Shown: positions 48,222-59,916, counted from the stretch's first letter. The stretch: 64,000 nucleotides of DNA from Diphasiastrum complanatum (GCA_029204225.1 CM055093.1:19270041-19334040); one strand, 5' to 3'. Notes: generated from the letters alone by a model not told the origin. A program made the numbers and translations.

Positions 48222-50030
48222 TTGAATGGTTGCAATCAAGCTCTTTTCCGCCATCGCTGGTTTACAATTGCAAGCGCCATGGCAATCGTATTCAAAATGC
48301 ACCCAAATCCAGTTATACCAATGTTACAACCATTGGCTATACGAGCACGAATTGAAGGACTTCTTCAATTTGATACGTCAGCAATTCTTACTGACTTGTG
48401 CCATGAGCTGATCCGCAATTTGAGTGAAACAGAAGAAGGACATATTTTCACCACTGTCTGCAATCGAATAGTTATTATTACAAAAGGATTTTACTGTCGT
48501 GCCTTAGGTTTGCCTACAGACGGCAATATGCCAGTTACAAAACTAGACTTCATCGCAGAGAGCAAAGTTTTCCAAGATGAAGCTTACTTTGAAACGGGGA
48601 TATAAACTCTCTTACATCAGAGATCCCAATCTCAAAAGCTTTGTTCATTTTGCACTTGCTTCTATCTTCTTACCAGAGCAAGAGTACACCATCTCGAATA
48701 TGAGCATGGGATATCTGTTGAAAGCCCTGAATGGAGAACCTATTGTCTTTGGACAGATTGCTTTTAAGCAATTCTGTAAATTAGTAAAGATTAATCAGTT
48801 TTCTAGGCTTGGTTTGCAGATAAGTATCTTGTGTATGCTTGCTAGTGTGCTAACAGTGCAGAAAGACATCAGGATTGCACCAGTACTGCCAAAACTAGCC
48901 CCTTCAGTGGAGGCTGAATCCCAAATGCAAGTATCAAAGGCAACCACCGTAGTGAAGGCATCATCATCATCATCATCAAGCTAGTACCAAGGAAGCTCGG
49001 TGAGGATATCTTCACCATCATCCCAGTATATGCCATTGTCCAGCGCTAAAAGCAATAGGGAAGCATAAGAAAAAGTAGAGATTGTTGCTGAGCAGGAGCA
49101 GAATCAAGCTGATATTCCACAGGAGTTAGCACCACAAGAAGAAGAACAGATTTTTGATATTCAGCAGGAAAGCGGAAGTGATGTCGAGGCACCAATGCTC
49201 GATGTTGAATTGTATAAAAAGATTTTTGGTACAATGCTGCCAGATACACAAGCGACTGTTCAGCATTTTGTCAGCCTAGAAAAAGTCTCCAAGAAGCTTG
49301 GCTCGAAGTATGATTCCCTCCGAGCAGCCCTAATTCAGAAGGATACTGAACAAGAGGAAATCAAGGCTGAGCTGTCCCATAAGAGCGAAGAGCTTGAAGC
49401 AGCCCAAGTAGAGTTGAGCAGGAAGGATGTAGGTCTTGAAGAAGCAAGAGGCAGACATGATGCTACGCTGGAAGTATTGGAAGAGATGCAAGAGCAGTCC
49501 AATGCTTTTGAAAGCAAAAATCTATTGCTCAAACAGTAGATTCAGACCATGCAAGCTTCTTTGCAGGAGGAGAGACACATCGAGCTACTCTCCAGAGTAG
49601 TAATGAGGAGCTGAGCGACAAACTCAACAGTGCCCAGAACTCAGTTGTCTAGCTGCAAAATTCTGCAGATATGTTGAAAAGAGACAACCAAATTTACAAA
49701 AGATAGGCCGAAGAGGCAATCTTATGGCGGATAAGCGCCGAAGTTACATTGGGAGCCTGCGTATCTCATGGTAGATACAGGATCGACCCAACATCCTGGA
49801 AGGGAATTCAAGAAAGGATGATCCAAACCTTCCAGCTGCAATATTTACAACCGTAGATGGTTGCTTATGAAAAATTAAAAGAAGAGTTGGAAGAGGCTAA
49901 ATTCCACTACACTTTTTTAAGGGCAATGTTGGCTTTTCACAAAATCTCAAAGAGAGAGAAAACCCGACAGTCGTCTATTTTCAACAAGGAATGTTCCAGG
50001 CACTTCCCAGAATTTGTGAAGTGAGAGAAA
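48222..50030 (+). pseudogene. Long unknown ORF 3' of gypsy pol, N-terminal globular plus coiled coil
   Basis: The frame gives a globular part (MHPNPVIPMLQPLAIRARIE, FYCRALGLPTDGNMPVTKLD) and, after a shift at about 48600, YIRDPNLKSFVHFALAS and NMSMGYLLKALNGEP. A Ser-rich linker leads to a long Glu/Lys/Leu coiled coil (49195-49620) and a tail with LWRISAEVTLGACVSHGRYR and a second short coil. TAG or TAA stops lie at 48982, 49066, 49537, 49650, 49704 and 49854, at positions where CAG or CAA would fit. The globular part recalls 'putative plant transposon protein' domains found in gypsy elements, but I cannot confirm it. It occupies the position of an extra (env-like) third ORF. Confidence 0.5.
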
Positions 50031-50806
50031 GCCACTTCACATAAAATGCAAAGTGAGAGAATTTGCGATGTCCTCGTCCGCATCAACATTATCTACAGGT
50101 TGACCATGTATAGTTGTCACACAAGCCAAATATTTCCAAGTACAACGACTTACCTAATTAGGTGAAAAATATTTATTGTAATTAATACATGGATGAATTC
50201 TATAATTGGATCATCCAGACACACTCTAAGTGATACTCCATCCACAAGACGTATGATTTGAGCCTCCCAGTTACGCCGCCATTTTGGTTGTAATTGCTAT
50301 TTTATTGTGCTTCAGTGTAATATAGTTAGCAGCACACTTTTCTATCTGTGTATAACATAGATGAATGCTTATTGTGATTGAATGTACTTTATCGTTGTTT
50401 GATCGCGCTTGTTTACTCACTCTGATCAAAACACGGACGCCTATGACTCCTTCGCTTCTGATCAGATGATGGTTATCTTTGATGTCTGAGGAGCTCGCGA
50501 TATCATACTACTCTTTCCATTTATTTCAAAACTTAAACTTCATATTGATTCTGATTTTTAGTAATACCACACACACAAACCATTTCTAATCTCTTCGGTG
50601 GACTGTACTCTCATTTTTGTGAGTATGAAATTTTTTTTAAGATCCTATTGGGAAACTAGAACACTTAAAGTTGTGATTATACTTAGCATAAGCTTTCTAT
50701 TAGACTATTTTTGCATCTAGTAGCTGATTGTAATAGGAGAGCTGTTCCGCAATATTCTTGCTCTCTTCCCCGTTAGGGTTCTCTATTCTTCCTTGTCCCA
50801 TCAGAT

Positions 50807-50819
50807 TGGTATCAGAGCC
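50807..50819 (+). other. Primer-binding site of copia element E
   Basis: TGGTATCAGAGCC lies three bases after an LTR end ...GTCCCATCA at 50803. The 5' LTR occupies sequence to the left, but its start could not be placed (within about 50100-50600). Confidence 0.85.
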
Positions 50820-50871
50820 TAGCTCATATAAATCGAGAGATTAAGTTTGTCCTATTTGTATTACTGTTAGC

Positions 50872-51632
50872 ATGTCTCATATTGGTAGCTCTTCGTCTCC
50901 ATCATCCAACGAAGCTAGAATCATTGACAAGTTCAATGGATCTAACTTCTACATCTGGAAGCTAAAACTCCGGACGATGTTGATAGATAGAGATCTTTGG
51001 GATGTAGTAGAAGGTACTGACCTGAAACCAGAAGATGGTGATCAAGCAAAGACATGGAAGATCAAAGATCAAAAGGCCTTAGCATGTATGGCACTCAATC
51101 TGGCCGACTCCCAAATATCTCATGTCACCACATGCAAAACCTCTAAGGATGTATTAGATTTGTTATCAAATCTCTATGAGACTCATGATGTAACCACTAG
51201 ATTACATCTTAGAAGAAAGTTCTTTACTCTTAGCATGTCTAATTTTACTGCCATCACGTCTCACATCAACAGCTTCAAATCTTTAATAGATCAGTTATCA
51301 GCTGTAGGAAGTGTTATTCAAGATGATGATATCGTTATGACCTTGATTTCTTTTCTTCTAAATTTGTATGAACACATTGTGGTGATGATCTCCACACAAC
51401 CTGACCTCACTCTTCAAAAGGTGATCGATCATCTTCTTCAAGAAGAAATGTGGAGAAAGACCAGCGGCCTGTCCATCAAAGACAAATCCATGGCCCTGTA
51501 CACCAAGAAGAAAGACTATTCCAAGGGCAAGAATCAAATGCAGTAGCAACAGCAAAAGCCTCACACACAAGGTGAGTATGGTGGATCGTGCAAGAAGCTT
51601 TTCTGCAGATATTGCTTGAGCGTAGGCATGTA
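50872..51632 (+). pseudogene. Copia element E gag fragment
   Basis: ATG 50872 (MSHIGSSSSPSSNEARI) opens a UBN2-type gag with NGSNFYIWKLKLRTMLIDRD and VTTCKTSKDVLDLLSNLYE. A TAG at 51544-51546 interrupts a Gln run (QMQ-stop-QQQ), followed by half a zinc knuckle (CKKLFCRYC). At about 51632 homology stops inside the knuckle. Protease and pol are missing. The gag lies 53 bp downstream of the primer site. Confidence 0.85.
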
Positions 51633-51996
51633 GGAATGGAAACGCAATAGTTAGTAGTAGAAATATTCAAGATGAATCATTCATACAAAATTGTGCAAAT
51701 GAACAATACAGTAGTGAGACAAAAATTGAACTTTGATTAATATCAACAGTGAGTACAATGGCTTGATGTGATAACTTTAGCTTGCTGAGCGTGATAACGC
51801 TGGCTACATATGAACTCTAATTATAATATTAAAACAACAGTTACTTGCTTGATCCAACTAATAGTATGTATTTACAAGTGTCTTCAAAAAATATTTTACA
51901 AGCATTGAATGCTATTTACGCCAGTCTTTATGTACAAAGTGGGTAACCGCCCTTGGGATATTTAGCGGTCCAGCTGTTTTTAGGGTTGATGATAAG
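51633..51996. other. No recognisable gene
   Basis: AT-rich filler between a broken copia gag and a gypsy fragment. Nothing is recognised. Confidence 0.4.
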
Positions 51997-52475
51997 TTGG
52001 CGATGTTGGTTTGCCACTGTTGGGAAAAATCGAAAAAACGTGAAGGTGCCCTTGAACAAAGAAGTAAGAAGCGCGGTCCAAACCAAGCAAAATATTTTGA
52101 CGAATCAGATCAAGTAGCATCGAAACCCAAGAAGCCGAAGAGAAAGAGATTCAAGAAATCTATGTCCCAAGAAAAGGCTAAGAAAGAGAACTTATGTTTC
52201 GTCTATAAGAAGCTTGGACATATGATGAAATTTTGTCCAAAAAGGAAAAAAGTGTCTGTTCACATGATTGAGATCCTAGGAGGCAATGGTAAAAATTTGG
52301 AAATTAACTTGACTGATTGTGAGTGTGAATGTTCTTTTAGTACTACTTCTTTCTTGCCTAATGAACTTTTCCATTTAACTGGCACAGTTAAAGATCAAGA
52401 AGTGAGTATTTTGTTGGATAGTAGCTCAACTCATAATTTTATTAATTCTCGTCTTGTGCAGAAATGTGACACTGC
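51997..52475 (+). pseudogene. Gypsy gag knuckle and protease fragment
   Basis: A basic region (KPKKPKRKRFKKSM) leads to a damaged CCHC knuckle (CFVYKKLGHMMKFC, second Cys replaced by Tyr). The retropepsin motif is VSILLDSSSTHNFINSRL; gypsy proteases usually read LLDSGSTHNFI, so the active-site Gly is Ser. Homology ends near 52470, where a short tandem duplication begins. Confidence 0.75.
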
Positions 52476-52800
52476 ATTTTTACACGCAATTTATGACAGG
52501 CGAAAGGTTGACAATGCGACTGTCTGTATTTTAACATACAATTTCTGACAGGTGACAAAAGGTGAAAAATGCGACAGTCCGGATCAAGTAATTTATCACA
52601 CCATAGAACTGTATATTTTTCTGGTTATACATCTGATATCGGAATGGAGCGTGGAAGTACGACTGCTTAGGATCCTCTTTAACTTGTGCACGTGGATCTG
52701 ATATTGAAGCATGCGATATTGGACTTGAGCGCGGATGTACGATTGCTCGGGTTTCTCTTCAGCTAGCGTGCTTGGATCCGATATTGGTATGGAAAAAAAG
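52476..52800. repeat. Two short tandem duplications
   Basis: At about 52487-52580 a unit CAATTTATGACAGGCGAAAGG ... TGCGACTGTC is followed by a diverged copy ending TGCGACAGTC. At 52628-52790 a unit of about 80-105 bp beginning TCTGATAT(C/T)GGA and containing GAGCG(T/C)GGA(A/T)GTACGA(C/T)TGCT is repeated. These may be LTR-internal repeats of a lost element. Confidence 0.6.
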
Positions 52801-53317
52801 AGAGAATATAACATTTTTCAAAGAGAATATTCTAGATTCCCTACTTCGGCACGGCGGCTACGCCTCCTCCTCTTTGCTTAGATTTTGAAACGAATGATCG
52901 TTCAAACAAACAGATATCAGTAATGTGAAAGGTGTGAAGCCACAAAGCTCTAAATGGCAGTACTAGACACTGTCTGGTATGATTTGCAGTACTCCAAATA
53001 AACAAATGAGAGATTTCTTGGCACAACTCTCTGACAAATGACACTTTTCACAAAGACAAAAAAAAAATATTGTAAAACTTTTCCCACTCAACAGATTTTC
53101 AATCTGTCTGATGCTACCCTGGCCTTTCCGATGCCTCCGGGACTGTGTCTTCGTTCTCCACTAATAACTGTGAGCTCCAAAACCTACAAAGTACATCAAA
53201 AAGAATTTCTTCCAGCCGTTTTTGTCTCTCCAAGCTTTCACCTCCTGTGAAGGACTTTCTCACTTGGTTGTGGAGCCTGTGACAAGCTGTATCCACTGTT
53301 CAGGCACGCAGGACTAT

Positions 53318-53597
53318 CGTAGCTCTGATACCATGTTAACAATAAAAAATGCAACATCAAGCATTCACCATAAGCAATCACCAAGTAGGGAGACTGAAGA
53401 AGAACACGCAATATCACTCTATCACACTAACACATACTGAATATAAAATGTACATATAAACCCTGAACCCTGATAGAGAGGGAGAACCTAGGAGTAGACT
53501 ACTAGACTAGCCTACGGCTAGTTACAGCTAGTAATAAAGTACATCGTAAACAGTAACTAGAAAGTGTAACAATGAAGTTTATCATTGATTTCTAACA
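53318..53597 (-). repeat. 5' LTR and primer-binding site of a copia of the B family
   Basis: The LTR, 53597-53334 on the minus strand (264 bp), runs from TGTTAGAAATCAATG to TTTTTATTGTTAACA and is homologous to LTR B at 14470-14730. TGGTATCAGAGCTACG follows directly at 53333-53318. About 470 bp of leader-like sequence continues to about 52850, where the element is lost without gag. Confidence 0.88.
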
Positions 53598-53989
53598 AGT
53601 TGGATATTGGAACAAGTTTCCAAAACTTGTCAGTCCGGAAGTGTTGTAATGAAGTATCGAACGTTTACCATCCAAAGAATAATAACAATGGTTATGTATT
53701 CTATTTCATTGCAAAGTCATGCTCCTCCCGAGATCCTGACATTCGGCTTGTACCTGATATGGAACATTACAAGTAAAATCAATAAAAAATTTTAACTTTA
53801 AAATAAAAAATCCAAAATATAATTATGAATTAAAATAGAATTAATAATTTAGGAACTTAAAAACTTACCACACAATCTTTGTAATTCCCGCATTACAGAA
53901 AGTTAGTAGAGCTTTCTGTACTGAAGCTGACTACCAAGAAGAATGAAAAATAATAGCTCTTCAAATTGGAGAAGTTGTGACTTCGAGAA

Positions 53990-55805
53990 AACCCTGCATG
54001 AAACAATGGATTTCAGTGAATTTGAAGGGGGAATCGTCATTTAATGACTCCTTCATCTGAAATCCATATGGTATATCGGCAATGTAGAGCGTATAAGGCC
54101 TTTTTTTAAAAAAATTTCTCTGCAATCGTCCTCCTCAACTGAGTAAAAGCATGGTTGATCATCGACACTTTTGAGAAGATAGGTCTCTAATGGATCCTCC
54201 TCCGCAATGCTCTCACCCTGTGCCATAGCAAAAAAAATTACCTAGCCACTAGGAAAACCAAGCTGAAATAAATTATCATATTTTGTAAGGCTCTGCGTAG
54301 GAATTTTTGAATCAAAAGGTAGGCCTGTCTCTTGAGCACAGAGTGCTTTAAGCTCTAGTTGATTCACATCTCCTACTTTGGAGACTCTCGTGTATTCTTT
54401 GTAAAAGAATCAGATTCTTTGTATGACGGTCATTTTCATCCGGTAATCTTGATCAATGTTATGGTCTCAAGCCAATAATTTGGCTTCTTCCATTATTAGG
54501 CCAGCAAATGCAATTGCACTCACAGTTCAAAAGGATGGAATATGGGGATACTCATGAGATAACTGTTTTTGGGCTTGTAAATTGTGTATGCCCCCAAGAA
54601 CAAAAAAATGATATGAATCTAATAAAGAAAAATCAAAATTTGCAACATCGTTGCATTTGTTGGGATCAACCAAAACAACAAAAGAAGTAACTATGGCCTG
54701 TGTATGATCTTTAAATTTTAACTTTAAGACATGTACACGTGTTTCATTTGGTTCTCTTACTTCCATTGGCCAGTCTCCTGTTATTGGGTCTACAGGTGGC
54801 CTATCACACTGATTTATATCTAAAATCAAAGTTATTTCTTTAATTTTTGTTGTTTTATGAATATCTTCCCTTAATTTAGCAAGCTCAAGCCTATCTTGTA
54901 ACGGGTGGATGGAGGCACCAGGTAAAGACATAGACGGTTCGGTCGCGGCTTTCTTGCTTTCAGCAGATGGAATGGACTTGTGGCGATCTGTAGCCATGGT
55001 CTATGGGCGTGACTTGGTTCTAGTGGGAGAAGACTCATAAATATTATGAGATCTTTTTTTTGGAATGAGAGACAACTACAGTATCATCCTCAACGTGTTC
55101 AGAGGCTGGCTTTGTGACCTGAGCAGTGGTAGAAGCAGGCTTGCGAGGTCCAATAGATACACCTTTTGAACTCCATAATGAGTAGACTAGATCTTTCTCC
55201 TCAACAATAGCAGCTAGAACCATTTTTAAGCATTGATTCATGCTCTAGACAGAAACACAAAACAAGTCTAAAATATAATGAGTAAAGGCATTTGTACTGA
55301 CTATGCTTACAACACATGACAACTCAATTTACAAAAAGTTTTTTTACTTAAAAAGTTCATAGAATTTTATATCTAGTAACCACTATGCTAAGCATGGAAC
55401 AAATATAAACATACATGAATAAAAATATGTTTTATAATTACACACCAAAGTAACTAGAACTTTATCAAAATAGGCTTTGATGGCCTCATCTTGGCAAAGT
55501 CGAATCTTTATCATAGTCTCGTTCAGAATGAAAATAGAACGAGACTTATCCGTCTCCTTTACAAGCACGTTCACAAAACCTTCTTCCTCATCCTCATCTG
55601 GTTGATAAGCAAACAATCTTCCTTGAATTTTGAACTGTGAGTCTCCCCTGTCAAGCTTCTCAGCTAAATGAATAAAAAGCTCAGACAGCTTTGTGTTGTT
55701 AACCCCTTTGATGAAGAAGTACATGAATTTTTTCTTATCTTTCAGTGGAATATCTTGAGGTTTACCCGAAATTTTAAAAGAAATCCTCGACATTTCGAAG
55801 ATCAT
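53990..55805 (-). pseudogene. ParB-like domain protein, multi-exon, four premature stops
   Basis: ATG 55805 (MIFEMSRISFKISGKPQD) opens exon 1, with the acidic block PDEDEEEGFVNVLVKETDK; a donor lies near 55440. Exon 2 starts after a CTGTCTAG acceptor at about 55246 and continues through a poly-A frameshift near 55052 into MATDRHKSIPSAESKKAA. The core is INQCDRPPVDPITGDWP, then SYHFFVLGGIHNLQAQKQL, then AIAFAGLIMEEAKLLA and HNIDQDYR. The (V/L)-x-G-G-x-H-x-x-x-A signature and the later L-x-x-EEA-x-x-LA-x-x-HN resemble ParB/sulfiredoxin-fold N-terminal domains. A further exon near 54225-54110 reads GESIAEEDPLETYLLKSVD. Stops lie at 55003-55001 (TAG) and 54529, 54469 and 54412 (TGA). It diverges from the DUF7869 gene across a palindrome array. 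Confidence 0.5.
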
Positions 55806-56019
55806 CAGAGATTGAGAATCTACAGAGAAAAAGATTCTTTAGAAAAATTTCAAACATTACCTTAATGAAAATACTGAAAACTTTAAAGACAAATAATTTT
55901 TGTGAAAAATCTCTAAAAAGCATAACTAAAAATTCAACACATTCTTTTACTAAAACATCCTCAAAAGTTTCACTTTTCTCATACTAAGCCTTGTAAAACG
56001 AGAAAAATACGAGTAACGA

Positions 56020-56336
56020 CCTATGCTGAGCATGGGTTGTGTTTGGGTTCTGAGTAATAGCCTATGCTCAGCATAGGATGTCGACGTGATGTTTCTATTT
56101 TTATCACCTATCGACCTATGTTGAGCATAGGTTGCATCTCTAGTCCTCTTCTAACCTATGCTAAACATAAGTTAGCAAGCAGCATGCGAAGACATCCTAT
56201 GATGAGCATAGGTGGGACTAGAGCACGCGAGTGACGACCTATGCTGAGCATAGGTTAGAAGAGGACCAGAGATGCAACCTATGCTCAGCATAGGTTAGAG
56301 GAGAGGACTCATGCAGCCACCTATGCTGAGCATAGG
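56020..56336. repeat. Array of eight phased palindromes, CCTATGCTGAGCATAGG
   Basis: Copies start at about 56020, 56061, 56115, 56155, 56196, 56238, 56278 and 56320. Each is a 17-bp palindrome with arms CCTATGCT/AGCATAGG around one central base; some copies carry one to three changes. Spacing is 40-42 bp except one gap of 54 bp, close to four and five DNA turns. A larger inverted repeat (56115-56176 against 56238-56300) is superimposed. Isolated relatives occur at 55383, 56402 and 56714. The array lies between two divergent genes. Confidence 0.92.
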
Positions 56337-56761
56337 TCACCCAAGTTTTAAGAAGATGAACACTAGCTAAAACCTGAATATTAAGTAATGCGATAATTTA
56401 GTACTCATGCTAAGCATAGAACAAAGTTAAAAAATGACAATAATCTTACCGTCAAGAAATGTGTGAGCGAGAACATATGCAATATACTATAGAAATCTGT
56501 GACTTTGTCGCAGCGAGAGATCTGGCAGCATGTGTGCTTCTGAAATTTCAAGTAACTAGTTACTTTCTAGGCTTGTTGCTCATTTGTATTTAGTTGGTTT
56601 TTTTGTTTACGTCTATTGAGACTCGCATAGCTTTTTATTTGTTCTATGACCAGCATTGGTAGCAATCAAGTTTGTGGAGCACATTTAGTTTTATATGTTA
56701 ACTATTTTAACGGGTCTATGCTTAGCATAAGTACGTGGTTAGAATTTTTTTTAAGGTTACG

Positions 56762-59700
56762 ATGTCAAGTAATTCTACTTCTTCTATTCCAGTAGTTTTA
56801 ACTCAATATGTTGCAACAAGTGCATCATCTTCATATGATATTCTCAATGAAAGCTTTTTTTATAAAGCCACTTTTGATTCTCAACATGTTTTTATAAATG
56901 ATGTGGCATCATCATCATTTACCCGTTCATCTTCTGAAATGTCTCACGCAAGTACTTTTCGAGAAATGACGCCTGTAACTCAACTTGTGTCAAATCTTTC
57001 GACCTCGTCCTCCTCTTCAAAATAGGCTCTGCACAATTAGAACATTGTTCTTTTGAACAAGTTGAATCATTGAGTGATGAGTCAAAAGCTTCAATTCACT
57101 CAGTTACTGATTCTAGTAAATCAACAGATCCACGTAAGTATGTTGATTCACGACGTTCAAGCTTTTCTCATGTTCGTAGGAGACCTTTTCAAACTGATGT
57201 TCATCATGTTAAATCTAAAAGGGCTATATTCGTTGAAAATTTAGAGCCTTCTGAGGGTCCAGAACATCTTGAGGTTGGAGCCAGAATTCCAAGTCATGAA
57301 ATTCTAACACCTTCTCAACTAGTTCAAGCATCTACTAGTGTCACAGGTTCAATTTATAGATCAGACTCCAAACAAAAAGGAAAATACAAGAGAGACTTGA
57401 GATCCTCACCTGATTCAACAAATCGTCAAAAACAATTGATTACAAAATCTGAGATTCGAAAGGTACAAAATATTATTTGCTGCTCATTCTGTTGTTTGCA
57501 AAAGCTGAGTATTAGAGAAATTAAAGAATTAAGATCAACCTTCTTTTTACGAAGTAAGGATGAGAGAAATTACTATGTGTGCAACAGTGAGGCCGGACAA
57601 AAACTCATTTTTGTATTTTTAAAATGCTTTGGAGGTTTGTCACAAAGCTTACAAAGCAGTTCACGCAATCAGAAACTCACGGCTTCAACGAATGCATGCA
57701 CGACTTAAAGACCCAACATTACGGGGATCCTTACAAGGTTGAACTGTTTCTCCATATGCTTTAAATGCAATTGCTTGGCTAAAGCATTTCATAGATGTGC
57801 ATGGAGAGAAATTGCCTAACTCCTTATATTTTCCTTTATAATTTTACAAAATTAGAAATATTTTTGATGTACAAAGAGTTTTTTAAAACAAAAAATGTTC
57901 TCTTTTTGAGTTACTCATATTTTCTTAGAATTTGAAAAAGAAATTTTGGACTGGTAAAGATTCCCCAAAAATCACGAATGACAGTATGCTCCACTTGCGA
58001 GTTGTTAAAGTTTGCAAAACAACTTGCAAAGACCAATGATGAGAAAGATAAATATTAATTAAATTTGTCATTCATTTTAATACTTTCTGTTTTGAAAAAA
58101 TTTAAGCTGTGATCTTTTTTAATATCATTATTGTATGATCTTTATTCTATTAAATAAGTGAATCATTGTATTTTCAGTGGATGCTGCAAAAGCTCTTCAA
58201 CTGCACAAAGATCAACAAACAGTTGAAAGACAAAAGTTGGCCAAGCATCAAAAGAAATGTTTGGAATGTCCACAAAAATATTTGGGCCTTGTTATTGATG
58301 GAATGGATCAGAAGAAAACAATGTTGTCTCATTTTGTCAGAGTGCCCAAAAATTTGAATGAGGTTTTTTTTATTCAGATCTTTTTTAATTATCCCAATGT
58401 TCGAAATGATCCAAATTTGACGATCACCATTGTACATAAGATGATTTGCGAATTTGGTGAAAATCTTCCAGAAATACTTTATTTGCAGCTTGACAACACT
58501 GCTAGAGAAAATAAAAACCAAACTGTTTTGGCATACTTGTCCACGTTAGTGGAGAATTTTTTTTTCAAAAAAGTAAAAATAGGATTTTTGTCGGTAGGAC
58601 ATACCCACGATCAAATTGCTCAAATGTTTAGTTGACTTTTGAAGAGGTTGAGATGCAGAAAAGCATTTTCTTTACCAGTGCTTCAAAGCATTGTTGAGGA
58701 ATCATATGTGCCAAAGCCAAACGTGTCATTAATCAGACACACATATGATTTTCGTGATTATGTTAAGGCGTCCAACGAAATAGAGCGATGCATAGCTAAT
58801 ATTAATGATATTAGCTTTCAGCACCAGTTTAAAACCAAATGTAACGAATCATGCTTTATATTATTATGGGGCAAACTATTTTCAAATTCAGTTTCATGGC
58901 TACCTCTTGAAGGAGTTCGATTTTTACTTAGCATTCCATCGACTCAAATCAAGCTTGATGTGTTGTCTCCCTTGAAGTCCTTGCTAGAAGAACAAAAGGC
59001 GCAAAGAGAACATCATGAGATTGATTCATTTGCCTCATTAATTTTTTTGGAATCAAGTATTCAAGCAACTTATCATTTTTTTGATGAGTTTGATCAGCAT
59101 TGGTGGATGGACTTTTTCGAGAAACAAAAAATTAGTTTGCTCAATCTCAAACATACATCAACAACTGAAGAATTTCACTGGCCTCATAAATTAGGAACAT
59201 CAACTACAACTATTGAACCTTGACATCTTCCTCGAGATAATGATTTCTTGCAGCTTGTGCAAGGTGAGGAACGTGACATTTATGTGGGCTCAAGGAAGAA
59301 TAGGAAAAGTATAAAAGCTGCAAAAATGAAATGGCGTGGTGATTTGAATGAAATCCAAATTGGAAGCCTTGTTGCACTTCTAGCTTCAGAAAACAATGAA
59401 GAACATCCATTTTGGATTGCCAAAGTACTTGGTTTTATTCAAAATAGCAATCAAACAAAAGTACTATGTGTCCATTGGTTGCGCACCACTTCAACGAATG
59501 CTTTTTTGGGAAGGTACGAACTCGAAATGTTGCAAGTAGATCCAAAGGGCAAGAGAAAGAGATTGCCAAAAAATCAACCAAGAGTCGACGATTTGAATCT
59601 ACAGGATGTAAATGTTTTGGCATTTAATTTTGAGTTAACAATGACCAATCATCTACGAAAGTCAACTATACCTATATTGAAAGAACGACTTGGATTATTG

Positions 59701-59916
59701 GAAAATCCATCATCCTCCACTCGTCATCAACAGAGAAAAGCTGATTTACAAGGTTTTTTGTCAACATTAGACGCGGATTCTGAGGAAGATATGCCAGTTG
59801 ACTCTGATGAAGAAGATGGGTCCTCCACTTCATCAGCTGAAAATGAGAGTGTTGAGAATATGTCAAGTTCTGAATTGAGAGGCATTAGTGAAAATTCCTT
59901 AGAAAATGTACTTTAA
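56762..59916 (+). pseudogene. DUF7869 protein gene, copy 2, nearly complete
   Basis: ATG 56762 (MSSNSTSSIPVVL) starts a Ser/Thr-rich N-terminus. A frameshift near 57022 leads into SAQLEHCSFEQVESLSDES. A Cys-rich block (NIICCSFCCLQKLSIREIKE) and SPYALNAIAWLKHFIDVHGEK come before an AT-rich intron. A TTTTCAG acceptor at 58171-58177 opens the core exon. It carries YLGLVIDGMDQKKTMLSHF, LQLDNTARENKNQ and GFLSVGHTHDQIAQMF, the DUF7869 signatures. A C-terminal block has VALLASENNEEHPFWIAKV and an acidic Ser-rich tail. Only two TGA codons (58633 and 59221) interrupt the frame after 58178, both where CGA (Arg) would fit. Function of the family is unknown; an RNase H-like fold is possible but unproven. 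Confidence 0.75.

Noticed and set aside
56020-56336. CRISPR-like array with palindromic repeats and about 24-bp spacers
   Set aside because: Palindromes vary, spacers share sequence in inverted orientation, and the setting is eukaryotic. It is kept as a palindrome array only.
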